Of a stretch of DNA of 64,000 nt, positions 44,098-56,167 are shown in pieces. The notes beneath the pieces are model-generated. The model was not told the DNA's origin. It was given only the letters and a program-made list of their open reading frames with translations, and ran no database searches. The position numbers and the translations under genes were made by a program. Source of the DNA: Allobosea sp. OK403. Lineage in GTDB: Bacteria; Pseudomonadota; Alphaproteobacteria; Rhizobiales; Beijerinckiaceae. Position 1 is the first letter of the stretch. The number at the start of each line of letters is the position of its first letter. Where the stretch lies: contig NZ_FOQV01000002.1 in NCBI RefSeq assembly GCF_900113835.1, positions 124,001 through 188,000 of the forward strand, written 5' to 3'.

Positions 44098-44200
44098 CAG
44101 AGCGGCTTCCGATCCGATTGGATCGCTCAACCGCTCCAGCTCGTTATTCTAACGCGTCTTCTTCAGGCGAAGCGGTGTCCACTTCGCTCGAAAACGCTCC
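44098..44200. repeat. RIME-like repeat, reverse orientation, downstream of the flavodoxin-fold gene
   Basis: It contains CCGATCCGATTGGATCG, then TAACGCGTCTTCTTCAGGCG and GGTGTCCACTTCGCTCGAAA, the reverse of the core seen at 5084-5188. It lies three bases from the stop codon of the WrbA-like gene and is inverted relative to the copy at 44906-45009 on the other side of that gene. Confidence 0.8.
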
Positions 44201-44202
44201 AA

Positions 44203-44772
44203 TCAGCCCTTCACGCTCTTGACCACTTCGGCAACGTTCTTGCCGAAAGCCTCGGCCGTCTTCAGGTCGCCCGGGATCATCTCCTCGACGCTGCCATCAG
44301 CAGGCGAGGCGGTGAGCAGGCCCGAGAAGCCGCCGAGCCGGTTGAGGTCATCACGGGTGTTCGCCTTGGCGCTGGCCGGCATCATGCCTGTGCCGGTCCA
44401 GAGCAGCTTGTGCTGCATGGCGAGCGTGATGAAGTACTGGATGGTCGAGAATTTGTCGCCGTTCAGCGAGGCCGAATTGGAGAAGCCAGCCGCGACCTTG
44501 CCCTTCCAGTCGCCGCTGAACCAGGGCTTGCTGGAGGCGTCGGCAAATTTTTTGAACTGCCAGGACGGCCCGCCCATATAGGTCGGTGCTCCGAAGATGA
44601 TGCCGTCAGCGGCCTTGATGGCCTCCCAGGCGCTGTCGGGCAGGTTGCCTTCGGCGTCGATGGCGATGAGCTCGACCTTGGCGCCGGTCGAGGCCGCGCC
44701 CTTCTCGACGTGCTCGGCGACCTTCTTGGTGTGGCCGTAGCCGGAATGGAAAACGATGGCGATGGTGGTCAT
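44203..44772 (-). CDS. WrbA-like flavodoxin-fold NAD(P)H:quinone oxidoreductase
   Basis: The 189-residue protein has the flavodoxin FMN loop AIVFHSGYGHTKKVAEHVEK, FGAPTYMGGPSWQFKKFAD for the isoalloxazine ring and GFSNSASLNGDKFSTIQYF, placing it in the flavodoxin/WrbA group. It probably reduces quinones with two electrons and limits oxidative stress. The ATG at 44772 follows GAGG; the longer open frame upstream overlaps the RIME-like repeat. The gene is flanked on both sides by inverted RIME-like copies. Confidence 0.88.
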   Translation of the reverse strand: MTTIAIVFHSGYGHTKKVAEHVEKGAASTGAKVELIAIDAEGNLPDSAWEAIKAADGIIFGAPTYMGGPSWQFKKFADASSKPWFSGDWKGKVAAGFSNSASLNGDKFSTIQYFITLAMQHKLLWTGTGMMPASAKANTRDDLNRLGGFSGLLTASPADGSVEEMIPGDLKTAEAFGKNVAEVVKSVKG

Positions 44773-44905
44773 GCTGGTGCCTCTGTCGGAACGGAACCGT
44801 TCGGTGAGGCGAAGATGTTGCAGATGCGAAGGCTCTTCAATGCCCGCGCCATTGCGCCTGCGCAGGCGCGGTCTGGCGCTGCGGCAATGACGATCGCCCG
44901 CCGAT

Positions 44906-45009
44906 ACAGCGTTTTCAAGCGAAGTGGACGCCGGTTCGCGTGAAGAAAACGCGTTAAAACAAGGGGCAGGAGCTGTTGAACGATCCAACTGGATCGGAAA
45001 CTGCTCCAG
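44906..45009. repeat. RIME-like repeat, forward orientation, upstream of the flavodoxin-fold gene
   Basis: It starts ACAGCGTTTTCAAGCGAAGT, has GGACGCCGGTTCGCGTGAAG and AAAACGCGTTAAAACAAGG, and ends with GATCCAACTGGATCGG and CTGCTCCAG. It lies in the 319-bp gap between the flavodoxin-fold gene and the metH stop; the remaining bases hold the gene's promoter region and nothing else I can identify. Confidence 0.8.
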
Positions 45010-45091
45010 CCCTCAGCCCGGCATCACCACGAACACGCTCTGCTCATCGAGCCTGCGGCCCGTGCCGCGCCAGCCGTCCCGGCAGACGGCC

Positions 45092-48847
<3,756 letters not shown>

Positions 48848-48895
48848 CGTCACGCTTTCGTCTCAAGTTTTATGGCGCCGACAGCGCGCCCTCAC

Positions 48896-48982
48896 CGTCA
48901 TTGCGAGGAGTGAAACGACAAAGCAATCCAGGGTTCGCAGAGCTCTATGAATCTGGATTGCTTCGCTTCGCTCGCAATGACG
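48896..48982. repeat. Palindromic intergenic repeat (CGTCATTGCGAG family)
   Basis: The ends are CGTCATTGCGAG and CTCGCAATGACG, with inner AAGCAATCCAG and CTGGATTGCTT, making a long imperfect hairpin. It sits between metF and metH and could weaken or tune cotranscription. A decayed relative lies at 171-251. Confidence 0.8.
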
Positions 48983-48985
48983 AAA

Positions 48986-49897
48986 TCACTCCGCCGCGAC
49001 AGCCTGCGCCGCCGTCTTCTCGGGCTTCAGGCCAACCAGATGGCAGATCGCATAGACCAGATCGGCCTTGTTCATCGTGTAGAAATGCAGGTCCGAAACG
49101 CCGCGATCGATCAGATCGAGCACCTGCTCGGCGCAGACGGCAGCCGCCACCAGACGACGCGTCGCGGCGTCCTCCTCCAGCCCCTCGAAGCGGTCGGCGA
49201 GCCATTGCGGCACGCTCGCGCCGGTCTTGCGGGCGAAGTTCGCGGTCTGCTTGAAATTCTGCACCGGCACGATGCCGGGCAGGATCGGAATATCGATGCC
49301 CCGCGCCCGGACCTTGTCGAGATAGCGGAAATAGACATCGTTATCGAAGAAGAACTGGGTGATGGCGCGCGTCGCCCCGGCATCGACCTTTTTCTTCAGC
49401 GCCTCGATATCGGCATCGAGCGAGGCGGCTTCCGGGTGCTTTTCCGGATAGGCCGAAACGGTGACCTCGAAATCGCCGACGCGGCGGATGCCGGCGACAA
49501 GATCCGAAGTCTGGTGATAGCCCTGCGGATGCGGCTCATAAGCCGTCCCCAAACCGCCCGCCGGGTCGCCGCGCAGCGCCACGATATGGCGCACCCCCGC
49601 CTCCCAATAGGAGCGGATGACGTCATCGACCTCGTCGCACGTCGCCGACACGCAAGTCAGGTGAGCGGCCGGCTTCAGCGCCGTCTCCTCGACCATGCGC
49701 TTGACGGTGGCGTGGGTGCGCTCGCGCGTCGAGCCGCCAGCGCCATAAGTCACCGAGACGAAGCTCGGCACCAGCGGCTCGAGCCGGCGCACGCTTTCCC
49801 ACAGCGCGGTCTCCATCTCCGCCGTCTTGGGCGGGAAGAACTCGAAGGAGACTTTTGGGCGGCGTGAGCCGTGCCGGCTGGGGCGAAACGCATTCAT
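48986..49897 (-). CDS. metF: 5,10-methylenetetrahydrofolate reductase MetF
   Basis: MetF makes methyltetrahydrofolate, the methyl donor for MetH, using FAD. The 303-residue protein shows KVSFEFFPPKTAEMETALWE, VSVTYGAGGSTRERTHATVK, HIVALRGDPAGGL, ITQFFFDNDVYFRYLDKVRA and PILPGIVPVQNF, all typical. Its ATG at 49897 shares one base with the TGA of the ArsR-methyltransferase gene (TGATG), so they are coupled. With metH downstream this forms a methyl-cycle block. Confidence 0.97.
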   Translation of the reverse strand: MNAFRPSRHGSRRPKVSFEFFPPKTAEMETALWESVRRLEPLVPSFVSVTYGAGGSTRERTHATVKRMVEETALKPAAHLTCVSATCDEVDDVIRSYWEAGVRHIVALRGDPAGGLGTAYEPHPQGYHQTSDLVAGIRRVGDFEVTVSAYPEKHPEAASLDADIEALKKKVDAGATRAITQFFFDNDVYFRYLDKVRARGIDIPILPGIVPVQNFKQTANFARKTGASVPQWLADRFEGLEEDAATRRLVAAAVCAEQVLDLIDRGVSDLHFYTMNKADLVYAICHLVGLKPEKTAAQAVAAE

Positions 49898-50910
49898 CAG
49901 GCAACCTCGAGATTGGTTTGACGCAAGCTCTGCTCGGCCGGCTTGCGCCGGTCCTGCCCGCGCCAGAGCATGACGGTGAGCTGGCCGGAGACCCCGCCCG
50001 CCGATTTGATCTCCTCGGCGAGATCGCAAGTGAGCCCGACCTCCGAGAACCAGCCGGAAATCTGGGCTTTTGAGAAGCCAAGCCGGCGATGCGCGTGCTC
50101 CGCGCGCAGGAACTCCATCTCATGAGGTGCGAAATCCACCACGATCAAGCGCCCGCCGGGGCTGAGCATCGCCGCCGCCTCGCGCACGGCGCGGCCGGGG
50201 TCGTCGAGAAAATGCAGAACCTGATGGATCACGACGAGATCGAAGGAGCCGCGCGTGAAAGGCAGCGCGTAGATGTCGCCCTGGCGCAATTCCACGCGCG
50301 ACAGCCCGGCCTTTTCGAGATTGGCGCGCGCGACCGCGAGCATGGCATGATTGGCGTCGACGCCGACGGCCCGACCGAAAGTCGGCGCGATCCGCTCCAG
50401 CATGCGTCCCGTGCCGGTGCCGAGATCGAGAAAGGCTCCGCGCGCGCCCTCGCGAGCAGCGGCTTCCACGGCGGCTTCGACCGTCTCGTCGGGCACATGC
50501 AGCGAGCGCAGCCGGTCCCAGTCGCGCGCCACGCTGGCGAAATAGCCCTGCGCCGCCTCGGAGCGCGACATGCGCACCGCCGACAGCCGCTCGCGATCGG
50601 CCGCGAGCACCGGATCGCGCGGATCGAGCCAGGCCGCCAGCGAAGCGGCGAAGGCGCCGCCCGCCCCGGTCTCGTCGAGCCGGAAGAAGGCCCAGGCCCC
50701 CTCGCGCGAACGCCGCACGAGCCCGGCCTCGGTCAGTAATTTGAGATGGCGCGAAATGCGCGGCTGCGACTGACCGAGAATGTCGGTCAGATCCGACACC
50801 GACAATTCGCCTTCGGAGAGCAGCGCCAGGATACGCAGCCGCGTCTCTTCACCGGCTGCGCGAAGGCCGGCGAGCAGAACATCGGACGAGACCATGGTCG
50901 GCTGGCGCAA
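49897..50910 (-). CDS. ArsR-family regulator fused to a SAM methyltransferase domain (SahR-like)
   Basis: The 337-residue protein joins an ArsR winged helix (ETRLRILALLSEGELSVSDL then ILGQSQPRISRHLKLLTEAG) at 1-100 to a class I methyltransferase domain from about 140, with the SAM loop AFLDLGTGTGRMLERI and acidic VGVDANHAMLAVA. This architecture is that of SahR, a regulator reported to sense S-adenosylhomocysteine and control methionine-cycle genes; gene order with metF and metH supports that role here. The start may be TTG 50910, nine bases after GGAG, or ATG 50895. A perfect 16-bp palindrome lies 33 bases upstream. Confidence 0.85.
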   Translation of the reverse strand: MRQPTMVSSDVLLAGLRAAGEETRLRILALLSEGELSVSDLTDILGQSQPRISRHLKLLTEAGLVRRSREGAWAFFRLDETGAGGAFAASLAAWLDPRDPVLAADRERLSAVRMSRSEAAQGYFASVARDWDRLRSLHVPDETVEAAVEAAAREGARGAFLDLGTGTGRMLERIAPTFGRAVGVDANHAMLAVARANLEKAGLSRVELRQGDIYALPFTRGSFDLVVIHQVLHFLDDPGRAVREAAAMLSPGGRLIVVDFAPHEMEFLRAEHAHRRLGFSKAQISGWFSEVGLTCDLAEEIKSAGGVSGQLTVMLWRGQDRRKPAEQSLRQTNLEVA

Positions 50911-50943
50911 GCGCTCGAACTCCGCGATGAGGCCAAGAAAGAT

Positions 50944-50959
50944 ATAAAGATATCTTTAT
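50944..50959. promoter_or_regulatory. Operator palindrome of the ArsR-methyltransferase regulator
   Basis: ATAAAGATATCTTTAT is a perfect 16-bp palindrome just upstream of the regulator-metF unit. Its AT-rich AAGATATCTT core is what I would expect for an ArsR/SahR-type site. Autoregulation and control of metF, possibly metH, are inferred. Confidence 0.7.
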
Positions 50960-50973
50960 GTCAATCGCAGAGA

Positions 50974-52416
50974 TCACGCAAGCTCAATCTGTCTCGGAGC
51001 CCCGCGCCGTGCGGCGGCCGCCATAGCCCGATTGAGCGCACTGAACAGACGCGGATCGCTGGATTGCGCGACGTTGAAACGCAGGAACCGGCTCGCCGAT
51101 TGCGACAGGCTGTAGACATTGCCCGGCGCCAGGACGATGTCCTCCGCCAGCAGCTGCCGCGCGATCATGGCCGCATCCAGCCCCTCGGGCAGCGCGCACC
51201 ACAGGAACATGCCACCGCGTGGCTCGATCCAGGGCATGATGCCGATGGCCTTGAGCCGTGCGGCGCTCTCACTCATGGCGCGTGCGAGACGCGCACGCAG
51301 CCCGTCCATGTATTTGCGGTAGCTGCCATCCCTGAGGACGCTCAGGACGAGCTCGGCCGCGAGGCGGCCCGTGCCGAAGGAGGCTGCGATCTTGAGGTCG
51401 ATCAGCCCCTCGATCCAGTCCCGCCTGGCGGCGATATAGCCGCAGCGCACCGAGGCCGAGAGCGACTTGGAGAAACTGCCGATCTGAACGACGCGATCGA
51501 GCCCGTCGAAGGCAGCCAGGCGCGGGGCCGGTTCCAGCTCGAAATCGGCGAAGATATCGTCCTCGACGATGGTCAGGCCGAACTGCTCGGCAAGCTTGAG
51601 AACGCGATGCGCGACGACCGGCGACAGGCTCGCGCCGGTCGGATTGTGGAGCGCGGAATTGGTGATGTAGAGGCGTGGCCGCTCCGCCGCCAAGACTTGC
51701 TCGAACAGGGCCGTATCGGGGCCGTTCGGCGTATAGGGCACGCTGACGATGCGGACGCGGTGCGCGCGCAGCAGGGCATGAAAGTTGAAATAGCAGGGAT
51801 CGTCCACGAGCACCGCATCACCTGGCTCGACCAGGAAGCGGCAGACCAGGTCGAGAGCCTGCGTGCCGGATTCCGTCAACAGAATCTGGTCGGGCGCGGC
51901 ATCGACGCTATGAAGCGCCATGCGCCGCGACAACACCTGCCGCAACGGCGCGAGCCCGAGCGGGGTGCCGTAATCCGCCAGCGTTTCGGCCGGTGCGCGC
52001 GACAGTGCCCGCAGCGCCCGGCGCATCCCCTCCTCAGGCAACCAGTCTGCCGGCAGCCAGCCGCAGCCCGGCTTGAGTACACCGTCACCGGCATCGAGCG
52101 ATTGCCGCGAGACCCAGAACGGATCGACCGCGCGCTCGAGCCTGGGGCCCAGATCGGCGACCGAGAACGGTGGAGCATGTCCCGCGACATAGAAGCCGGA
52201 GCCGCGACGCGCCTGGATCACGCCTTCGGCGGCGAGCCGATCATAGGCCTCCACCACGGTCGATTTCGAGACGCCCATCGTCTCGGCGAAGCTGCGCAGC
52301 GAAGGCAGCTTGGCCCCTGACGCAAGCGTCCGCCCTGCAATCCGCTGGTTGACGACCGCCATGACGCGCTCGACCAGCGTGCCGTCCTCGCCTTTCAGCA
52401 GAGCCTGATCATGCAT
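50974..52416 (-). CDS. MocR-family regulator (GntR helix-turn-helix plus aminotransferase domain)
   Basis: The 480-residue protein has an N-terminal GntR winged helix (LVERVMAVVNQRIAGRTLAS then GAKLPSLRSFAETMGVSKST) and a fold-type I aminotransferase domain with the PLP region FSKSLSASVRCGYIAARRDW containing the Schiff-base lysine, DDPCYFNFHALLRAH, and LTESGTQALDLVCRF. MocR proteins use PLP, or its amino-acid adducts, as a ligand rather than transaminating. The ATG at 52416 lies ten bases after GGAG. It is divergent from a DMT transporter gene and likely regulates it. Confidence 0.93.
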   Translation of the reverse strand: MHDQALLKGEDGTLVERVMAVVNQRIAGRTLASGAKLPSLRSFAETMGVSKSTVVEAYDRLAAEGVIQARRGSGFYVAGHAPPFSVADLGPRLERAVDPFWVSRQSLDAGDGVLKPGCGWLPADWLPEEGMRRALRALSRAPAETLADYGTPLGLAPLRQVLSRRMALHSVDAAPDQILLTESGTQALDLVCRFLVEPGDAVLVDDPCYFNFHALLRAHRVRIVSVPYTPNGPDTALFEQVLAAERPRLYITNSALHNPTGASLSPVVAHRVLKLAEQFGLTIVEDDIFADFELEPAPRLAAFDGLDRVVQIGSFSKSLSASVRCGYIAARRDWIEGLIDLKIAASFGTGRLAAELVLSVLRDGSYRKYMDGLRARLARAMSESAARLKAIGIMPWIEPRGGMFLWCALPEGLDAAMIARQLLAEDIVLAPGNVYSLSQSASRFLRFNVAQSSDPRLFSALNRAMAAAARRGAPRQIELA

Positions 52417-52438
52417 CCGTATTGCTCCCGCAAGCAGC

Positions 52439-52466
52439 ACAGTTTGCATCAACTGTATTGAACTGT
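52439..52466. promoter_or_regulatory. AACTGT repeats between the MocR and transporter genes
   Basis: ACAGTT at 52439-52444, AACTGT at 52451-52456 and AACTGT at 52461-52466 give one inverted and two direct hexamers; the direct pair has a 10-bp spacing. MocR regulators commonly bind such mixed direct and inverted repeats in the shared promoter region. Confidence 0.55.
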
Positions 52467-52520
52467 CTCTGGAAAATCACCGCCCGCGCCCCGATGCAGG
52501 TCGAAACCGGAGCGATGATG

Positions 52521-53384
52521 ATGGACAAGACCATGAGCGGCTGGATCAACGGCCTGATCGGCGTGCTGATCTTCAGTGGCTCGCTGCCGGCGACGCGGGT
52601 GGCGGTGGCCGATTTCGACCCCGTCTTCCTGACCACGGCGCGGGCCGCCATCGCAGGCATCCTCGCGCTCGGGCTCCTGCTCGCCTTCCGGCAGAAGCGG
52701 CCGGAACGACGAGATCTCATCTCGCTCGCCGTGGTCGCGCTCAGCGTCGTCGTCGGCTTCCCGCTCCTGACGGCGCTGGCGCTGAAGCATGTCACTTCCG
52801 CCCATTCCATCGTCTTCATCGGTTTGTTGCCGCTGGCGACGGCGATCTTCGGCGTGCTGCGCGGCGGCGAGCGTCCGCGTCTGGCCTTCTGGCTGTTCTC
52901 CTGCCTGGGCAGCGCCCTCGTCGCCGGTTTTGCCATGACCCACGGCTTCGACGCCTCGCCGCTGGGCGATCTGCTGATGCTCGCCGCCATCATCATCTGC
53001 GGCCTCGGCTATGCCGAAGGCGCGGCGCTGTCGCGCAGGCTCGGCGGCTGGCAGGTTATCTCCTGGGCGCTGGTCCTGGCCCTGCCGATCATGGTGGCGC
53101 TCACTTTCGGCACCATGCCGACGTCACTCGCGCGGACAGGCGGGCCGGCCTGGTTCGGGCTCGGCTATGTCTCGCTGTTCAGCATGCTGATCGGCTTCGT
53201 CTTCTGGTATCGCGGCCTCGCCCAGGGCGGTATCGCCGCCGTCGGGCAGCTGCAATTGCTGCAGCCCTTCTTCGGATTGCTGCTGGCGTCCATGCTGTTG
53301 AACGAGGCGGTCAGCTGGCAAATGGTCGCCGTCTCGGCGGCCGTGGCGCTCTGCGTCGTGGGAGCCAAGCGTTTCGCGCGCTAG
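52521..53384 (+). CDS. EamA/DMT-family inner-membrane transporter
   Basis: The roughly 287-residue protein has ten hydrophobic segments arranged as two EamA repeats, with GLIGVLIFSGSLPATRVAVA at the start and LQLLQPFFGLLLASMLLNEA in the second repeat, the usual DMT signature. It is probably a small-metabolite exporter or importer. Three ATG codons lie at 52515, 52518 and 52521; the last has the best distance (eight bases) from GGAG. Divergent MocR suggests an amino-acid, amine or B6-related substrate, which is inference. Confidence 0.88.
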   Translation: MDKTMSGWINGLIGVLIFSGSLPATRVAVADFDPVFLTTARAAIAGILALGLLLAFRQKRPERRDLISLAVVALSVVVGFPLLTALALKHVTSAHSIVFIGLLPLATAIFGVLRGGERPRLAFWLFSCLGSALVAGFAMTHGFDASPLGDLLMLAAIIICGLGYAEGAALSRRLGGWQVISWALVLALPIMVALTFGTMPTSLARTGGPAWFGLGYVSLFSMLIGFVFWYRGLAQGGIAAVGQLQLLQPFFGLLLASMLLNEAVSWQMVAVSAAVALCVVGAKRFAR

Positions 53385-53495
53385 CCCGCGGAAAAGTCCG
53401 AATCGCGCTCAGCCGCCTGCGATCCCCTGCACAAAGGCATTCGTTATCGCAGCAGCCAGGATGCGATCTCCAGACATAGTCCAAGCTCGAAGGGG

Positions 53496-53699
53496 TCAGA
53501 TCAGCTGGAGCGATCCCGCCGCCGTCTTGCCGCGCTCGGTCTTGAGCTCGAACGAGACTTTCTGCCCTTCCGTCAGGGTCATCAGGCCTGCTTCCTTTAC
53601 GGCAGTTATATGGACGAACACGTCCTTGCCGCCGTCAGCAGGTTGAATGAAACCAAAGCCCTTCTCAGTATTGAACCATTTTACGGTTCCGGTCGCCAT
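53496..53699 (-). CDS. cspA: Cold shock protein, CspA family
   Basis: The 67-residue protein is a single cold-shock domain: [20 protein letters not shown] then [16 protein letters not shown] and [14 protein letters not shown], with RNP1 (KGFGFI) and RNP2 (VFVHI) RNA-binding motifs. It acts as an RNA chaperone. ATG 53699 has AAGGA seven bases upstream; an earlier in-frame start would add seven unlike residues. It stands alone between the DMT transporter and the GH3 gene, on the opposite strand to the former. Confidence 0.95.
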   Translation of the reverse strand: MATGTVKWFNTEKGFGFIQPADGGKDVFVHITAVKEAGLMTLTEGQKVSFELKTERGKTAAGSLQLI

Positions 53700-53831
53700 C
53701 GCCGCATCCTTTGGAGCCAAGCATCTTGCCAGCCGACGGATGCAAGCGTCCGAAGGCCGCGCCTTTGAAGGATTGACCGAAAATTCATCCTTGTCGAGAC
53801 CAAACGGAATGCAGCGCGCGAGGCGATCCGA

Positions 53832-56045
53832 TCAAGACTTGGTCAGAATGAAGCTGACCGTTTCCGACGCCCGCGACGAGCCGCCGAGATAAATTTCGAA
53901 GGTTCCGGGGTCGAGGACATAGCGCCCGTCGTCATCATGGACGCCGAGCCGCGCCACATCCAGCCTGAAGCGCACCGTCCGCGTCTCCCCGGCGCGCAAC
54001 GCGACCTTCTCGAATGCCTTCAATTCGCGCAGCGGTCGCGAGCGGCTGGCGACCGGCTGGCGGATATAAAGCTGCACCACCTCCTGCCCGTCGCGGGAGC
54101 CGGCATTGCCGACATCGACCGAGACCTCGACCGTCCCGTTCATCGGCACGCTCGCCTTGTCGACACGTGGATTGGCGTAGGTGAAGCGGGAATAGGACAG
54201 GCCGTAGCCGAACGGGTAGAGCGCCTCGTTCTTCTCGTCCATGAAGATGGATTCATAGCGCTGACGGACCTTCTCGGGCCGGCCTGTCGGCAACTGGTCG
54301 TAATAAACCGGGATCTGCCCGACTGAGCGCGGAAAGCTCATCGGCACGCGCCCTGACGGATTGACCTTGCCGGTCAGAACATCGGCGATGGCCGTCCGCC
54401 CCTCCGTGCCGCCATGGAAGGTCTGGATGATCGCCGCGACATGCGCCTCTGCCCAGCTCAGCACCAAAGGCCGCGCAGTCGCCAGCACCAGCACGACCGG
54501 CTTGCCGGTGGCGACCAGCGCCTCCAGCAATTCCTGCTGCACTCCAGGCAGGCCGAGATTGACGCGCGAGGCGCCCTCGCCCATGAACTCGCAATCCTCG
54601 CCCAGCATTGCGACGATCACGTCGCTCGCGGCAGCCGCGCGCAGCGCCGCGTCCTTGTCGGCAAACTCCGTGCCGCAGGCCTTGGTGAAGGCGGGCTCGT
54701 AGACCACGTTCGTATCCGCCGGCAGCCGCTCCTTCAGCGCCTCAGGCAGCGCCTGGATGACGCGTCGGCCAAGGCCCGCCGGATCGGTCCAGACCCGCTC
54801 ATCCTCAGGGCGCGCCATCGTACCGATGACCGCGACCGATTTGACGCCCGCAGCGATCGGCAGCGTCTCATTGGCGTTCTTCAGCAGGATCACGCCTTCC
54901 TGGGCCGCCTTCAGCGCCACGTCGCGGGCGGCCTGCGTCTGCATCGACGCCGGCGCCGCGGCCGGGTCGATATCGGCGCGCTCGAACAGGCCGAGATGGA
55001 ATTTCACCCGCAGCACCCGACGCACGGCCTCGTCCAGCGCCTTCATCGGCACGCGGCCGGCCGTCACCTCATTGCCGAGATGCTTGAGGTAAACGTCGCC
55101 CATCATGTCCATGTCGATGCCGGCGAGCAGCGCCTTGCGCGCGGCCTCGGCATCGTCCTTGGCGATACCGTGCAGCCTGAGTTCGGTGATCGAGCCGAAA
55201 TCCGAGGTGACGAAACCCTTGAAGCCCCATTTTCCGCGCAGCAGATCGGTCAGCATGCCGCGATGGGCGGTCGCCGGCATGCCGTTCAGCGCGTTGAATG
55301 CCGCCATCGCCGTCATTGAGCCGGCCTCGAACGAGGCCTTGAACGGGGGCAGGTAGAGATCGTGCAGCTGGCTGGTCGGGATCCAGGTCGAATTATAGTC
55401 GCGGCCGGCCTCTGCCGCGCCATAGCCGACGAAATGCTTCACCGTGGTCGCAACGCCGCCGCGCTGATAGCCGTGGGTGCGCGCTGCCGCCACGACCGAG
55501 GCGAGATACGGGTCCTCCCCCGCCCCTTCCAGCACCCGGCCCCAACGCGGGTCGCGCGAGATGTCGACCATCGGCGCAAAGGTCCACTGGATGCCCGCGG
55601 CGCGCGCCTCGCGGCCGGTCCAATAGGCCGCCTCCTCGATCAGCCCGGGATTCCAGGTCGAGGCCTGGCCGAGCGGCAGCGGGAAATAGGTGGAGAAGCC
55701 GTGGACCGCGTCGAGCCCGATGATCACCGGGATCTTCAGGCGCGATTCGCGCGCGGCGTGCTGGACGGCGAGCACCTCGCTGGGCACGACGAAGTTCATC
55801 ACCCCGCCCATGCGGCCGGCCTTGATCTGGTTGATGTCGAAGCCGTCGCCTCGCCCCGAGAGATGGAGCTGACCGACCTTCTCCTCCAGCGTCATCTTCG
55901 CCAGCAGCGCGTCGATGCGCCGTTCGATCGCGGCGGCCTCGCGCCCGGTCTTCCAGGCAACGGTGTCATCGGCGAAGGCATCATCGACGAAGGCCTGGGG
56001 TGCGAAAAGGCAGAGCAGGAACGCAGCGACGAGCCGCAGGATCAT
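53832..56045 (-). CDS. bglX: Periplasmic beta-glucosidase, glycoside hydrolase family 3 (BglX-like)
   Basis: The 737-residue protein starts with a signal peptide (MILRLVAAFLLCLFAPQAFV), then a GH3 barrel with LLAKMTLEEKVGQLHLSG, FAPMVDISRDPRWGRVLEGA, the KHF-type TTVKHFVGYGAAEAGRDYNS and nucleophile Asp in GFVTSDFGSITEL; the alpha/beta sandwich with EGVILLKNANETLPI and LPGVQQELLEALVATGKPVV; and the C-terminal fibronectin III-like domain (FEIYLGGSS). It removes terminal beta-linked glucose from oligosaccharides. The upstream extension of the frame is not signal-like, so ATG 56045 is used. Confidence 0.93.
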   Translation of the reverse strand: MILRLVAAFLLCLFAPQAFVDDAFADDTVAWKTGREAAAIERRIDALLAKMTLEEKVGQLHLSGRGDGFDINQIKAGRMGGVMNFVVPSEVLAVQHAARESRLKIPVIIGLDAVHGFSTYFPLPLGQASTWNPGLIEEAAYWTGREARAAGIQWTFAPMVDISRDPRWGRVLEGAGEDPYLASVVAAARTHGYQRGGVATTVKHFVGYGAAEAGRDYNSTWIPTSQLHDLYLPPFKASFEAGSMTAMAAFNALNGMPATAHRGMLTDLLRGKWGFKGFVTSDFGSITELRLHGIAKDDAEAARKALLAGIDMDMMGDVYLKHLGNEVTAGRVPMKALDEAVRRVLRVKFHLGLFERADIDPAAAPASMQTQAARDVALKAAQEGVILLKNANETLPIAAGVKSVAVIGTMARPEDERVWTDPAGLGRRVIQALPEALKERLPADTNVVYEPAFTKACGTEFADKDAALRAAAASDVIVAMLGEDCEFMGEGASRVNLGLPGVQQELLEALVATGKPVVLVLATARPLVLSWAEAHVAAIIQTFHGGTEGRTAIADVLTGKVNPSGRVPMSFPRSVGQIPVYYDQLPTGRPEKVRQRYESIFMDEKNEALYPFGYGLSYSRFTYANPRVDKASVPMNGTVEVSVDVGNAGSRDGQEVVQLYIRQPVASRSRPLRELKAFEKVALRAGETRTVRFRLDVARLGVHDDDGRYVLDPGTFEIYLGGSSRASETVSFILTKS

Positions 56046-56167
56046 GGAACAGGTCTCGCTCACTGGCGGAAAGGATGGTCCGGCCCTACAGGATCGCTCC
56101 GCATGGCTCAACCGTTGCATCGCCGCAGGGCGAGCCCTGCCGCAGGCGCGCGAACCGGGATGACGCG

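Noticed and set aside
45013..45091. Short minus-strand frame ending in DEQSVFVVMPG just downstream of metH
   Set aside because: It reads a little like the C-terminus of a real protein, but there is no start or body; the upstream part lies out of frame in metH. A decayed gene remnant is possible but cannot be supported.
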